Source of the DNA: Hermatobates lingyangjiaoensis
Lineage: Eukaryota > Arthropoda > Insecta > Hemiptera > Hermatobatidae
DNA length: 64,000 bases
Assembly: GCA_026182355.1 (NCBI GenBank)
Contig: JAPFBL010000069.1
Span: forward strand, 248,001-312,000
Direction: 5' to 3'
In this document: positions 11,430-24,109 of the stretch, in pieces
Position numbering within the stretch: position 1 is the first letter of the stretch
How the letters are laid out: every line of letters starts with the position of its first letter
Translations under genes and position numbers: made by a program
Notes under the pieces: model-generated
The model's database searches: none
What the model saw: only the letters and a program-made list of their open reading frames with translations
Told to the model about the DNA's origin: nothing

Positions 11430-11690
11430 TTATAATAACATTTTTTTAATTAATGAGGAAGGCCTAACGGGCCACTCCTCTCCACACACCAAGAACTCAC
11501 GTATGAGAGCCAGTCTTTGCGGTTCCCTCAAACAGCAATCGTACACCAAGTGTCTAGGAGATTGGGGTGTCTCCGCGTTACATGGACATGATGGACTAGG
11601 AGCTAGTTTCAACCTGCTCAGGTATTCTTTAAATGGCCCATGTCTTGTCATGTATTGGGATAGTTTATAGTTCATTAGTGCTAACTTTTT
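11430..11690 (-). pseudogene. Non-LTR retrotransposon (Jockey/R1-like) ORF2 C-terminal fragment
   Basis: The minus-strand frame contains YMTRHGPFKEYLSRLKL, then CPCNAETPQSPRHLVYDC. This matches the C-terminal zinc-knuckle region of Jockey/R1/I-type LINEs ('LTGHGxFxxYL...C.CG..ET..H....C'). Spacing of the Cys-x-Cys, His and Cys ligands is typical. No reverse transcriptase remains next to it. Such elements are common in arthropods. Confidence 0.65.
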
Positions 11691-12159
11691 TTTTCTGATG
11701 GTTTAACCCTAGCTTAGCAGTTTCTAGGAATTTTAATTAAATACATATATCGAAAGTTGTCTTATTTCAACCATACATATTTTATACTATTTTTTTATCC
11801 AGGTTTGACCCAGCATCATAAAAGTTCTCAAAAAGACAACTTAAGCCAGAGTTTCGTCAATGTTTTTAGATATTATCAGGGTTATATCAACATAGACTAG
11901 TTTCTTGTATGATATAGTTTTCATGAAGTTGTAAATTTTTTTTAAACATCAAAAAGAGATACAGAATTTTTTTTAAGAATGTCTCTAAAAGCAACACTAT
12001 AGCAGAGAAGAAAAAAGAATGAAACAATGTTACACTCTTTCAGTAAATCAAAAATACCAAGGTAATAATATATAAATATCGATGTATGTCCATATAAATA
12101 ATGAAAATTTTTTTTATTTGTTGGCAATTAATTCTATATTAATTTTAACTCTGAAGAAA

Positions 12160-12373
12160 TAACATACCACATTTCATACCACAATATGAAATGGAAAAAA
12201 AGAGACTAAGACCTTTTAACCACAATAAGTGGTCTTCGACGGAGTCAAAACCGAACGTTCGATTTTTGACTCCGAAGCAGACCCCTTGTTGTGGTTGAAA
12301 AATCATCGTCTTTTTTTTTCATTTCATATTGTTCTTTGATCATTGATTGTTATTTCACGTGTTTATGTGCAAT

Positions 12374-12410
<37 letters not shown>
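12160..12410. mobile_element. Degenerate inverted PLE termini with (TA)n
   Basis: The arms (about 12165-12238 and 12262-12345) are diverged inverted copies of the AGATCT-family terminus. The plus-strand arm has CCGAAGC where CTGACGA is expected, so the ribozyme core is broken. The right arm runs through the conserved CACGTGTTTATGTG block into (TA)n at 12377-12410. Confidence 0.65.
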
Positions 12411-12411
<1 letters not shown>

Positions 12412-13167
12412 CTATAAATGAAAATACTGAACAGTTCAAACCGGACAGGTAAATAAATATACAGATAAAAATTTATGAGAAAGAGTGAGTTGGAAGGGGG
12501 GAGGGAGAGAAGGACAGAGAGTTTGTATATCTTTATCTTAACCTTAAAGCATATAAGTACATGATTGTGAAAATATTTCATTTTACCAATCAAGTTTGAA
12601 TTGTTTTGATTCAATCAAGCCCATAACAAGGCCCTTTTCATTTTACTAAAAGCACTAAATTACACAGAGATTTAAGTCAATTATTTGGGATAATCAGTTT
12701 AGCTCTTTGCTTACTTTAATTGTTTACATTTTGGGTCAGTTTTCACAGTACATCAAATTTCAATGAAACAAGCATTGCAACACTGATATTATTTCCTTTA
12801 GTGTCATTCATGGATATAACAGGGTTGTTTTTTTTAAAACTGTTTTATATTAGCTTTCAAGTCAAGAAGGAAAATTATTTTTTACCTATATAAAATTAAT
12901 ATTATTCAGTAGCAATAATTTATTATATACATTATTCACTATTCTATTATATATCACTTCTTTTACTCATGTCAAAAGTTTAGGTATATATAAAAATTTA
13001 AATTTTAACAATATAAAATATAAATATTTAAAAAGTATCTACTGTTGAGTTTTTTTTATCGGTTGACTTAGTTTTAGTTTCGGATCGTAGTCTATTTTAC
13101 ATTTTGAAAAAAGATTGTGTCTTCTTTGCCTTTCATGCCATGAATATCTCTTCCTGATAACGTATAT

Positions 13168-13231
<64 letters not shown>

Positions 13232-13280
13232 CTCAAAAACGAAGAAAAGCAACACACAGAGAAAGAGATATACTTACAAA

Positions 13281-13311
13281 CTCAAATTTTCGGATGATCC
13301 GTCTTCAGGAG
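13281..13311 (-). ncRNA. Hammerhead-like motif, left arm
   Basis: Minus strand: CTC, CTGAAGA, extra C, GGAT/ATCC-type stem II, GAA, AATT palindrome, T, GAG. It is an exact inverted counterpart of 13455-13485. Confidence 0.65.
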
Positions 13312-13454
13312 AAGAGAGAATGGGCGACCAAGTACGCTGGAAACACAATGGCAGGAAACCGTCCCGGTAACCCGCAATGTATCTCTAAATCCCGGTTGCC
13401 GGGACGGTTTCCTGCCGTTGTGTTTCCGGCGTGCTTGGTCGTCCATTCTCTTTT

Positions 13455-13485
13455 CTCCTGAAGACGGATCATCCGAAAATTTGAG
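13455..13485 (+). ncRNA. Hammerhead-like motif, right arm
   Basis: CTC (stem I), CTGAAGA core at 13458-13464, one extra C, short GGA/TCC stem II, GAA, AATT palindromic stem III, T, then GAG (stem I). CTC pairs with GAG. The core residues of the hammerhead consensus are present, but stem II is only 3-4 bp. Confidence 0.65.
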
Positions 13486-13583
13486 TTTGTAAGTGTGTTG
13501 CTTTTCTTTGTTTTTGAGCTGATTTTCGTCCAGTTTGGATCGCTTTTGAGTGATATATATATATATATGAAATCAAACCACAA

Positions 13584-13619
<36 letters not shown>

Positions 13620-14616
13620 GGGATCAGGCTTTCCTTAATACATATTTGATTAAACACTTTCAGGATCATTGTTCTGTTACTTTTCTAGTTTCATTTCAAA
13701 CACGTTATTAGAAAGAAAGAAAAGTTAACTAGAAAAGTGACAAAAGAAGGATCCAGAAAGAGTTTAATCAAAGATATATATACATCAGTATATTTTGAAA
13801 GCAGACCTTCATTTAAGCATATTTCATTAAACTTACTTATTTTCATTCTGTTGCCTTTCTTGAAAACGCTCCTATTCCCTTATACAGGTTGGAAACTTTA
13901 GATATATTTTCTAAATGTATCTCTAAAATAAATCTTTTGGTGAATTGATGTATATTATACCAGATAGATGGAAAAAAAGATTGTGTTATATTGTAAAAGG
14001 TCTATTTACTAAATTGAATTGTTTTGAAGTGGTAGTGTTTCTTTCTGTTCAGTGTTTTTGGAAAACGGGTGGCTTCAGGCACAGTCGATAATTGCTTCTC
14101 GTGAAGTGGTAAATTATTTTATTTTTTAAATAATTTCTAAACTCTATCAGCATTATTGACTATCAACATTGCTTTATTTAAAATACAAGACTGCTATTAT
14201 TCTTGGAAGTTATCAATCATATTCGTAACATTACAATCGACTTATGATACAAAAAGATTGTTATTATTGATAGAAATACAACAGGCTGTGGAGTTCACAG
14301 TTTCTGTTTGAACGGTTGTATTTGTATACGAGACTTGTTTGTTGAAGAAATTGTTTTTTTCTTATTATCAGTTTTATTGTGGCTCTGCTACTGAAGTAAA
14401 TGATGACGAGTCCTCTATCTGTCATTTAATGTCGTTGTTTATTATAGCCATCATCACTCTCTCATCAGTGCTGTAACCTCTAAAAATTGAACAACTTCCC
14501 CACAAAACAGGTGTTTCAACAAACAGTTTATAAACTGTACAGTTTAGTTGGACCTTTCACTATGCCCTACAATTTTCCAGAAGTCCTCACTTTCTAGAAA
14601 AACCATATATATATAT

Positions 14617-14650
14617 CCTGACGATGGTCATTCGAAAACCGAAACATATA
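14617..14650 (+). ncRNA. Hammerhead-like motif, isolated PLE relic
   Basis: CCTGACGA, one T, GGT-loop-ACC, GAAACATAT. The core letters fit the consensus, but stem I partners are weak and no inverted partner was seen. It follows a short TA tract. Confidence 0.4.
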
Positions 14651-15323
14651 AGTCGATTAAAGAGTTAAGTAGCTAACATAAGTAAATTAAAATGTGCTAC
14701 TCAATTCTAGACTTCAATTATAACTGAAGCAAATTTTCTGAGATCTTTTTTTTTTTAATTACCAAAGCTCCTGAGAAATTTGCAGAACAGTGGATCAATT
14801 CTCAAGAAATGCAGAATTGGTTTGGTATGAAGGTTTTGAATATTTGCATGAAGGACTGTTCCCAGCATTTAATAATATATATTCATTTTATATAAACTGA
14901 GGTACACAAATTAATGAAGGAACGAACACACTATCAGTAAAAATAATTTTGTTAAAAACATCAGAGGTTTTGTTAAAACCAAGCGCGCCTAGTCAGTGAT
15001 GCGGTGTTCTTTTATTTATTTATTTGTCTCAGTTTATTTTAAACTATTGTTTTTCGTTTTAGAAGGTTTCTTATCGTTAATGTATAAAATAATGTATATT
15101 GTTACTTTATTTTTTTGTTCTATTTGGATGTCCACTAATGATTGTATCATGAAACCACTTCGTTTGTATCCACCTCTGCATGCCACTGTTTCCTCATTGA
15201 AAGTATTTCTTATTGGTATCGTAATATTTATAATTCGAATATAAATAAAAGACTTCATTATTACCAATAAAGTCAAAAATAAAGAGGAAAATGATGCTAA
15301 TTGTTTTTCCTTTTGTTTAACAG

Positions 15324-15545
15324 AGTCGACGAGGTGGAACGTAGCCTGGAGCTGCTGGACAGGGTTCTGTCTGAATTTGACGACGTGGAAAACGCAAACA
15401 GCGGCGTAGCGCGGACTGGAAGCTCTGAGGACGATGGTTATGTGAGCCTGAATGGTCGGAGGAAGCCTCGTCAGGAGTTACCTCCACCACCGCCGCCGTC
15501 CGCGTCTCAAGCCACTCAGCGGATCATCGCCCACCTCCTGCCCAG
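15324..15545 (+). CDS. Coding exon B of the large host gene
   Basis: The acceptor is TTTAACAG before 15324 and the donor is CCCAG|GTAACA at 15545/15546. The exon is 222 nt, enters in phase 2 and leaves in phase 2. It begins with a charged amphipathic helix (VDEVERSLELLDRVLSEF), possibly a short coiled coil. An acidic-serine segment (SSEDDGYVSLNGRR) follows, then a run of six prolines after QEL, which could bind profilin, SH3 or EVH1 domains. GC content stands out sharply from the introns. I do not recognise the family. Confidence 0.8.
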
Positions 15546-15916
15546 GTAACACTTTGCACCCAATCACAGCCTGTCCGCAACCCTTAGACCTTTACCAGTA
15601 TGTATTGCCAAATTGGCACAGAATGGATGAAAAAACATCAAAAGTCATTTTTAACTATTATAATAACCATCTAGATATGTGTATTAGTAATTCAAAATAT
15701 TGAAATTTAGAACGAAGTTTATTATTCTGGTTACATTTAAAGCTCAGTCGCTGATTGTTATCATCTTATGTCCTGCTCTGTGTTCTATGTGATTTAGATA
15801 TTTATGCTTAATAATCCAAATTTATCCGGATACAATCAGTTTTCCATGTTCAAATAAAATTTTTACAACCGACATTTCGATTTTATACATCATTAGAATA
15901 AGGTTACTGTATATAT

Positions 15917-16180
15917 AAGTTACCAGGATAGCTCAGAAGCTCACCCGTTCACCTCTAGACTAGTAGATCAGGGGTTCGATACCTACTTTAGCCTTTGATT
16001 TATTCAAGCAGGAGGTGAACAAAAAAATATGTTGTCTATCCGAGATTACGTTAAGCCATCGATACCGAGCCTGGACAATTTCAGGTATTTCTTAAAGATC
16101 TATACTCTAAATACAAGTGAGTCAGGCCAAATGTAGACTTCCAATCTAGAATCATTATAAGGTGCAATGTTTTCTTGAGG
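15917..16180 (+). mobile_element. Degenerate tRNA-derived SINE
   Basis: The head has ATAGCTCAGAAG (A-box position) and GGTTCGATACC (B-box position). It is followed by the family's GATTTATTCA block and the AGATCTATACTCTAAATAC block shared with 41284-41609 and 53593-53830. It has many substitutions, so it is an old copy. Confidence 0.65.
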
Positions 16181-16561
16181 AATCAGTGTCAGAAATGTAA
16201 CTTTCTATCGGTGCACAATTCCACTCTAAAAAAAAAACCTCCGTAAGTATCCTTAACCCATATGTAGCATATACACAGAGGTGTCTCAACAAACTGCGGA
16301 CTCTACAATTAAAGAAATAATAATTTTTTTAAACATTTTAAAGTTGCATTTTACTTTCTATCAAATGGTGGTTTTTCTTTAATGTATGTGTACATTTCGA
16401 CTTCCTTAACCATTCTAATCACACATACTATCCCACATTTTTTGATAGTTCAGTCTGGTATTATAAAACTTTTTTTTTGCCAATTTTTTCTTGTAATTTT
16501 ACATCATCATAAAGCTCAAGACAGTTTGAGGTGTTAAAAATTACAAAGTTTTCAAAATACA

Positions 16562-16589
<28 letters not shown>

Positions 16590-16599
<10 letters not shown>

Positions 16600-16690
16600 T
16601 AAACAGTGACACATAAACTGAAACACAACAAAGACTCACTTTTCAATATTTTGACCGTAATGGCGGTCGAAATATTGAAAAGTGAGTCCT
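16590..16690. mobile_element. Short palindromic PLE terminus pair
   Basis: 16633-16688 is a near-palindrome made of two inverted copies of the terminal block GACTCACTTTTCAATATTT. The two copies join inside stem II of the hammerhead, so both CTGANGA cores are lost. (TA)n at 16567-16592 flanks the left side. Confidence 0.7.
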
Positions 16691-16786
16691 GCCAGACCGT
16701 TTTTCGTTGATCATGGTATATTTATATATATATGGATTAATCTGTACCATCATGAAAACAATTTTTTAAAAAATTGTTTATATATA

Positions 16787-16828
<42 letters not shown>

Positions 16829-16861
16829 TTCTATGGGTTGTCCAGGGAAAGTGAAATATTT

Positions 16862-17310
16862 ATTGATTCGATGCGAATTGTTAGACCAATGGAGTAGAGT
16901 TACAGGTCCAAGCGTATAGGTCACAGTTGCTCGCTGCTCAGCAAAAAGCTCTATTGCTGTTCTGCCAATAGGTAATAGAGGTTGCACAGTCCTCTGTGTT
17001 AAATGATTTTGGCTGAAAACATTAGCCTACACTTTACGAGATGAAACTACAACAGTTACAGTAAACATTTACAACAAGCACTCATACCTACCTACAAAAA
17101 TCAAAATATAGAAAGGGAACAGGAGTTCACTGTAAAGTGAGGCTAATGTATTTTAGCCAAAATCATTTAAACAGAGGGACTGTGCATACCGATCTATACC
17201 TATTGCAGAACGCAAAGGCTTTTTTGCTGAGAGCGGGCAATGGGACCTTTACGCTTGGACCATGTAACTCTACTCCGCATTTTGGTCAATCATCGCATTC
17301 GAATATTATA
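16862..17310. repeat. Inverted repeat, about 178-bp arms
   Basis: The left arm (about 16862-17040) and right arm (about 17132-17310) are diverged reverse complements around a 90-bp spacer. Shared blocks include GTAGAGTTACA..GGTCCAAGCGTA and the AAATGATTTTGGCT block. (TA)n lies immediately left. No hammerhead core was seen. It may be a foldback or MITE-like insertion of unknown family. Confidence 0.7.
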
Positions 17311-18520
17311 TATAATTTTTTAAAAGGATTATATCATTTTGTTAACAAACTACCAATTACTGACATTGAAATTATTTATTTGTTTCATGCAAACACATTT
17401 TCTTAAGAAACAATATGCATTGACAAAATATTTCATCACATTTCTTTACATCAGAATAATCACTGAATTTTTCCTGTTTTGAAATATTTAACTAATTAAC
17501 ATATTTTTTGTAAAAATTGTAATTCTTATTACCTTAAACAATTTTTACCGGAGATAATAATACAAAATTATATGGAATTTTTAGCAAAAAAGCAGATTTT
17601 ATTACCTTACCTGGAATAAAAATATATATATAATGATTTAGTGATATATATAGTGATTTAGCAAAAATTTTACTCTTAAAATTCTAGAGGGAAAAAACTG
17701 AAATCAGTTGACGTCGCGACTGTAAACTATCAACTGTCTAAATCCCCAGAGTATTTTATCTCGTTAACTCTAATGGGATGCTCTTTCACTCTCCAGTGTT
17801 AAACTATTCACAGACTAATTTTTTTTTTAACTCCATCTATTTCCTGAGTGATTTAGTAAACTTTTTTTTTACAACACAATCCAACTCGTGTTGATTAACT
17901 AAAAGCTAAGTCATTTAGGTGAATTTGTAATTGCTTCTAGTTGGTTTTGTATAGAGTCTGTTCTATTTCAAATGTATAATACTTTTTTTTCTTTTTTTTT
18001 TTCTATGACATTAGCATTATGTTTTGGCTTTTAAATCTGTCAAATGTTCACCTTTTTTCACAAAATCATATTCAGATTGTTCTAGAAGAAATTATTTCAA
18101 TTTCATGACAAAATAGACAAAATTTAATGAAAAGTAATAGACTTGTAAAATTGCATAACTATGAATTTGATATTAATTATGTTTACTAATAGAAAAGTGA
18201 TTGTAGGCACACTTGAGCTTTTTCTCTCTAAAAAATTCAATTATTTAAAATGAATTTTTCCATGTTTTTTGAGATTACGTATGTTTGACTTCCGAATTGT
18301 AAACTGTAGGTTTTTCAATAGACAAAGATGACTGTTCTCAAGTTGACTACGAGGTTTGAATGAATGACTTTAAGTTAAAGCTGCAAAGATAATGATCAGT
18401 TTTGACTGATATTCGAAAGATTATGAGGAACGGCAAGTTGTATATTAGGTACAGAGGGATGAAAAAGAAATGAAATTACCTTCTTTAACGTATAAATAAA
18501 AAAAAACAAAAATTACTTTT

Positions 18521-18745
18521 ATTGTAGGGTAAAAAGCTAATGAAATGGTCTCCACATATAAAAATTTAATAGTATAAAAACGCATTTCGAACATATTGTG
18601 TTCTTCCTCAGGCATTAAGTAAAAAATACAATACAATATTTTTTATTTAATGCCTGAGGAGGAACACTACGTGCTCGAAACGCGTTCTTTATGCCATTAA
18701 TTTTTTATATGTGGAGACCATTGCATTAGCTTTTTACCCTACAAT
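18521..18745. mobile_element. Palindromic PLE relic (AAAAAGCTAAT subfamily)
   Basis: The left arm (18521-18620) and right arm (18646-18745) are inverted copies starting and ending with TTGTAGGGTAAAAAGCTAAT. Both arms hold hammerhead-like sequence: minus 18576-18614 and plus 18652-18690 (CTGAGGA, stem II around CAC..GTG, GAAACGCGTT with an ACGCGT palindrome). The right flank continues with the subfamily's GAGTAAATACCAC block. Confidence 0.7.
18652..18690 (+). ncRNA. Hammerhead-like motif, ACGCGT subfamily
   Basis: CTGAGGA core, one extra G, GAACAC-TAC-GTGCTC stem II with one mismatch, GAA, ACGCGT six-base palindrome as stem III, then T. The palindrome would pair fully between two copies. The inverted partner at 18576-18614 is more diverged. 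Confidence 0.55.
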
Positions 18746-19841
18746 GAGTAAATACCACATAATAACTGATTGCACTACATTAGTGTTATTTATATTGATC
18801 TAGAAAATTTTAACTTGTATAAGTTACTATTGGAAGTAATAAATGTATATTTTTTATCAGTTTAATAAAACAGAAAATGTTAAATATGTTATATAAAGTC
18901 TGCGTAAACAAACATTAACCACAAACAAAAAAGATATATAATTATTTAATAACCAAAAAACAAGGTAGGACCACTACTCTGTATTTGATTTTAAGTTATT
19001 CGAGAATCTAAAACTTTCGGAATTATGTTTATGTCATTAAGACAGTTTGAAGTAAATTTCATTTGAAATACCTGAAAAAAATTGAATTTACTTAAAATTG
19101 TGCTACTAGGTGGAAAAAATAATTTAAAAATTCCCTGCAAAATAAATCCTTCAGTCACTGCAAAAAAAAAATATATTTCAGAGCAGTCTACATTTAATTT
19201 TAAAATATTATTATCATTCCCATAAAAAATAAATTTAAATTTTTTTTTTTTTTTAATTCAACTATAATTTTAATAATGCTGATGAAAGCCAATTTAGTTG
19301 GCGTGATCTCTTTAGTTTTAGTAATGACTTCAATTCGGGACACGGTCACCGCATTATAGGTTGTTGAATTTTTAACGTCGATAAATGTGAGTTTAGTTTG
19401 CTTTAGCCTAATGGCTACCAACATTGAATTTTACATGATCCTGTAAACAAGATAATGCCAATTATATTATAAAATCTTAAGATTATAAAGTCACTAAAAG
19501 TATTACTATTTGTTATGGAAGACTAAAATGAAATATTACATAAATATATAAAAAATAATACTTTAAGTACTGCATAATTGAGCTTTCTTCGCTGACAAGT
19601 TTACACTTTTCATGGTTCAGTTCTAAAAAATTAATGGTTGAGTTTTTTTAGCAAAGTAAAATAAATTATGTCCAGTATCAATTTCCTATATACGAGTATG
19701 TAACAGAATTCAATTTGGTTAAGATATCATTTGACCTTATACAATTACTATTGTAGTACTATTTTTATGCAGAGAAATCTATCAGTTCTATACTACCTTT
19801 GTACTCGTAAGACTTCATTTCCCCCACCCCCCTCAAAAGGG

Positions 19842-20030
19842 TAGGTCAGGTTAGGTTACCTTGCTACCAGAGAACACACATGGGCCCTTTGTGATACCAC
19901 GCATTGAACATTCTACATTAGGAGTCCTAAATTTTGCCTAACTCATGATTAGTGATCTTTAACGAGTACCTGATAACGTACAGGCTCGGGACTGACGGCT
20001 TAACGATATCTCCAAAGGACGCTATGAAAG
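19842..20030 (-). mobile_element. SINE, 3' part, minus strand
   Basis: Minus-strand copy containing the GGACTCCTAAATTTTGCCTAA, GTTAAAGATC-type and GTCAGTCCCGA blocks. It ends with a GGTTAGGTTA-type tail at 19850. The tRNA-like head is missing. Confidence 0.65.
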
Positions 20031-21833
20031 AGTGGATTCTGTTACTCTGAGAAGCGGGCTCACTGGAGAGAGAGAGAGAGAGATAAATTAATAGAGTCCT
20101 CTATCTCAGCACTTGTTGATCTCTAGGCAAATCGGATGGAAATAACTGCTGTCCACACATTTTTGAGGAGGAACCCGGTGAAATTGTGATTAGATCTTCA
20201 AACAATACCTGAATATGACATAAAAGTGCTGGGGCCATGCTGGTAATATTCAGTATGAATTCTAGTGTTACACCCAAATCTCCCCCAAAAAAAGGAGAAG
20301 AGCTCTAGTGATTTTGCCTAGTTCATCAACGGCTGAGTAGATCAAAGGCAATTGGCCTGGTCTTTAGCAGGGTGACTCCCCTTTACAAGTATCCATCCCG
20401 TTAACCAAATCATGATGAAAACATAGTAGAGAGGAACTTATTGAAAACAGAGTCTCTCCACATAAGTGCGTAGCCCTGAGCCATTAATTACCGGTTCACT
20501 GAACAGAATGTTTACATTTAATGCCAAAGTTGGGGTTTGATTATTAATTTCATCCTATAAAAGTACCAACCAGCTGAAAATTTCATGAAACCATAACTCA
20601 GAGAATTTTCTTTCTAAACTTATAAAATTCATGGTATCAATACGAGTAAATTTCATATAATTTCCTAAACTTAAAAATTTTGAGTTAGGCAAATTTTAGT
20701 ACCAGCAATAAATCGACACATTAATGAACTTTACCTAAGGCAAATGGATTCCAATTAAGCAAAAGTCAGACTTGATATCTTTAAAAGAGCACTGAGAACA
20801 AACAAGCAATTTCAGCCGTTCAAAATTGAAATGTGTTATGAGCAGTACTGCACTGTAGAAACAAGACAACATTATTGTTACATTTTAGAAATTTGTTCAA
20901 TGGATTTTTTTTTAATGTATTTAATATGAGATACTGAATTGAAAATATAGTAGTTTCTAAGGAAATGACTGAGCCGTTGTGTTTGTTGGGGTTGAAAGAG
21001 GGTGACCCAGTGTCGAAAGGCACCCTCCGGCCACTCTGATTACCCTTGCCTTTTTACCCCTCTAATCAACCCTCTGTCTTTGAGCTCCAATCACCAGACT
21101 ACCCTCCCCAACCCTTCCACCGTCTACTCACAATACAAAAATACAACCCTTATATTTTTTTTGTATTTCTTAATTAAATATTTGTTTAATAGACAACTCT
21201 GTTATTATTATTAATTTCACGACCTATAAAATTCACCTGATACTCCTAAGTGGTATACAACATAAACCATGGTTTCAGTTATTAAATAGAGGTGTCATAA
21301 TCAAATTATTAGTTTCTTTATTTCACTTTTCAATATTAAATTTTGATTAATTCAGTGACTGGAGAAGAATAATTCCGTTCAACAACCAAAGGGTGATAAT
21401 ACTACAGTTGTTAGTATAACTCAGTCATAACTACTCAAAGTTGCCTTACATAGAATGTTATGTTTCACTCTTGAACGGTTTCAAGCTTGACCTTATTTAT
21501 TTATACGTAAATGATACAATACTTTTTTTATATTTCTGAAACAAATCGCATACTTCAGATTTGTTAAAATGCCAGACTGTGTTTGAGATATTTACTTTCT
21601 ATTTATGTTATTTGACAACTCCTCAATTCGAATGTATTTAATCGTTATTTCAAGTAAAATAAACAAATGATATAGATTTTGTCATTAACGCAATAAAATA
21701 TATTGCTTAAAATATCTTATATGTAGATTTAGAAATTTTCTAAAATTCTGTGTATTGAAATCTTTGACAATAGTTGCTAAGTATTTTTTTTTTGTAATGT
21801 TATCTAATTTTTTTTTGTGTATCTTACTTTTAG

Positions 21834-21969
21834 GTCTTCACCTACTGGAAGGACTAACGCTTGCGATAGGAAGCTCAAAGGTCAACTAAGCCTGACGCTA
21901 GGAAACGACAACAGTAGGAACAACAGCCCGTCTGATGATAGAAGAATCCTACCCGCGCAGACAACCTAC
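21834..21969 (+). CDS. Coding exon C of the large host gene
   Basis: A long pyrimidine tract and TTTTAG precede 21834; the donor is TAC|GTGAGT at 21969/21970, close to consensus. The exon is 136 nt, entering in phase 2 and leaving in phase 0, as needed by B and D. It encodes about 45 residues, basic then Asn/Ser-rich (CDRKLKGQLSLTLGNDNSRN). There are no recognisable domains. Confidence 0.75.
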
Positions 21970-23639
21970 GTGAGTCCTAAGTTCATTTAATAATTAACAG
22001 TCGTACTGGTGTTGGTAGAGTAACTTTAACGTAGTCAATTATAGTTAAATTACATTTCTTATTTTTGCTAAACTTTAAAGTATTCCCTTAATTTTTAATT
22101 AATGATCCCATATAATTTCTTATATTTGAAAGGTGAGTTTTAATAGACGTGAGTGAAGTAAAACATTGTATATCTAACCTCTACTGTAGCCGATGTGATT
22201 AATCATTTAATGATATGACATAAGCGTTTAACATGACATGTTGACATAATTACTTGAAAATTTCAGTCATTTTGTGTGCAAGTATTTTGGCTGACTTAAC
22301 TAAGTTGAATTTGAATGTAGGGCTCCAGAACGGCTTCTGCTTAATGACTTTAGAATCGAGTCAGTTACTTTAAGTTTATTGGCTTAATTCACAACGATTT
22401 TACGATTCAGATAACGCTATGGCTAAAACAGAGGTCACAGCCTTTACCTTCATTATCAGCATTTCATTAACAATCAAAGTGACTTTCATGTTCAACTCCT
22501 TAACGTATTATGATTCAACATTATCAGTTGTAATAGTGACAGTTATTTTAAGATAACTGTTCCATAATGAGTTCTATTGAAGATAAAGTTTTCAATCAAC
22601 AGGACAATATTTTGTGCCATAACGAGGGAGTGATGAAAGAGCCATCCAAATGGGTTGGAGCCCAAAACAAAGAAGAAGGCTCTCAGTTAACCGTGATTTT
22701 TTTTTGTTTTTTTTTTTAAACATTCAGTTATATTTGATCCAACATTGACTAGAGTTGATAGTTTTTCATCTTAAGATTAATTTGATAGTAAACTATTATT
22801 GCATATCACAATATCTGTCTAACGCTTGTTCTCACTAGATAATAAGCTCAGCTATTAAGAGCGTCAGGAAATATCAGGTACTTTCAGTCTTCTATTAAAC
22901 AACAGAGATTGACAAACATATCTGTCTATTAGTTGAAAAATATGTTGCCAAACCAATAAATTATGACGATATAATGCAAGTTTGCAAACGTTAATGTGTG
23001 AATAATTACTTTATAAAATATGCTGAACACTCCATTTTTTACTTTACTATAAGTAAAGTATAGTGATCGTGAAAAAATTCGATCTCGAGATTTTGACGGA
23101 ATTTTATGTTTGAAGTCCTATAATTCTATAATTCTTTGAAATTATAGAATTATATGTTTTGATAAGTGAATCAATATCTGTACTACCTCCAGGAATAAAA
23201 GACTAATAAACATCTCCCATTTAGACATTTATATTATACCTAAATGGAACATTATTTATTATATACCCAAGGAGTATGATATTATGTTTACTTATAGTAA
23301 AGATGAGTGTAGGCCACTCCAGATTTTTTATTTAATATTTTATTCCATTCGTTCCCTTTATATATCTTTGCGAATCGTAGAAACCAAATTAGAATCACTT
23401 CTTAATATAATTACTTTGTAGTTGAAGAGGAATAAATGAAAAAAATGATTATTTGACAAATAACTTGACAAATATATTATTGTTAATTTCATTTTGATTC
23501 ATTTTGATGGGATTAAAAGTCTTTAATACACTAGATTTAGTAAAATTTAACTTGCTATATTAGTTTTTTAATTTTGTTGTTATTGTTGGATTGTTGGGAG
23601 GGACGAGGGTTAGACACTTGCCATAGGTCTACCGTACCC

Positions 23640-23859
23640 TCATTACGTCACTGCCTGAGAGGCACAAAGAAGAAAGTTGGCATTAAACTGCTCAAACTTC
23701 TCAACAACTATATGTCAACAGTCGTGCCACCGCGATGAAAACCATTTATTAGAGGTTCTATCTCAAATTAAACAGCCAACTACCGGGAAACTAATATCCG
23801 CTTTATTGAACCTCAACAGAAATAAGATAGAGGCAATAGTGAGATTCATGGCTCGCTAA
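23640..23859 (+). pseudogene. Possible LINE ORF2 C-terminal fragment
   Basis: The plus frame ends LISALLNLNRNKIEAIVRFMAR before a stop at 23857. This resembles the 'LNRxxLRxxVGxLTGH' segment before the Cys/His knuckle of Jockey/Pao-like elements, but without the knuckle. The identification rests on one short motif and is weak. Confidence 0.25.
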
Positions 23860-24109
23860 AGCTTTGAATAATTACAGAATGAACAACTTTTGGTCATCAA
23901 ATGTAACTTGATAGGAGAATCAGCTTGTTTTCGTTTTAGTTTCACCATAAGATGATACTTAGTGGTGACGAAAATTATTGGTCTCTTACTAAGAAATAAA
24001 TATAAAAGAACTACAATAAAACCTGTTAAACATTTAATCACTTTTTAAAACTTATAAGTTTTTTTTTTAAGAAATAGCGAAAACAGGAGTTGCAGCGTTA
24101 ATCAATAAA

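Larger units (their letters stand above)
13163..13616. mobile_element. Large inverted PLE terminus pair between (TA)n tracts
   Basis: (TA)n at 13163-13228 is followed by inverted arms (about 13230-13360 and 13388-13525) joined by a GC-rich centre, then a unique right tail and (TA)n at 13552-13569 and 13590-13616. The arms include the hammerhead in opposite orientations and extend well inside it (about 85 bp of GC-rich sequence), so more of the element body is kept than in other pairs. Confidence 0.75.
5947..15323 (+). other. Putative intron (9.4 kb) between exons A and B
   Basis: Mostly AT-rich unique-looking sequence. Identified contents are a relic of the AAAAAGCTAATAAAA-type PLE terminus (about 8286-8480), a strongly AT-rich ATTA-repeat zone (9540-9960), a Helitron helicase fragment (9965-10200), a LINE fragment (11430-11690), inverted PLE termini at 12160-12410 and 13163-13616, and a hammerhead-like motif at 14617-14650. 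Nothing recognisable was seen in 6000-8280, 8480-9540 or 10200-11400. Confidence 0.5.
15546..21833 (+). other. Putative intron (6.3 kb) between exons B and C
   Basis: AT-rich. It holds a degenerate SINE (15917-16180), a short palindromic PLE terminus (16590-16690), a long inverted repeat (16862-17310) next to (TA)n at 16785-16824, the palindromic PLE relic at 18521-18745 and a 3' SINE fragment (19842-20030), followed by a (GA)n tract (20071-20092). Nothing recognisable was found in 17400-18500, 18800-19840 or 20500-21800. Confidence 0.55.

Noticed and set aside
19845..19870. Telomeric array
   Set aside because: Only two or three CCTAA-type units, at the end of a SINE copy.
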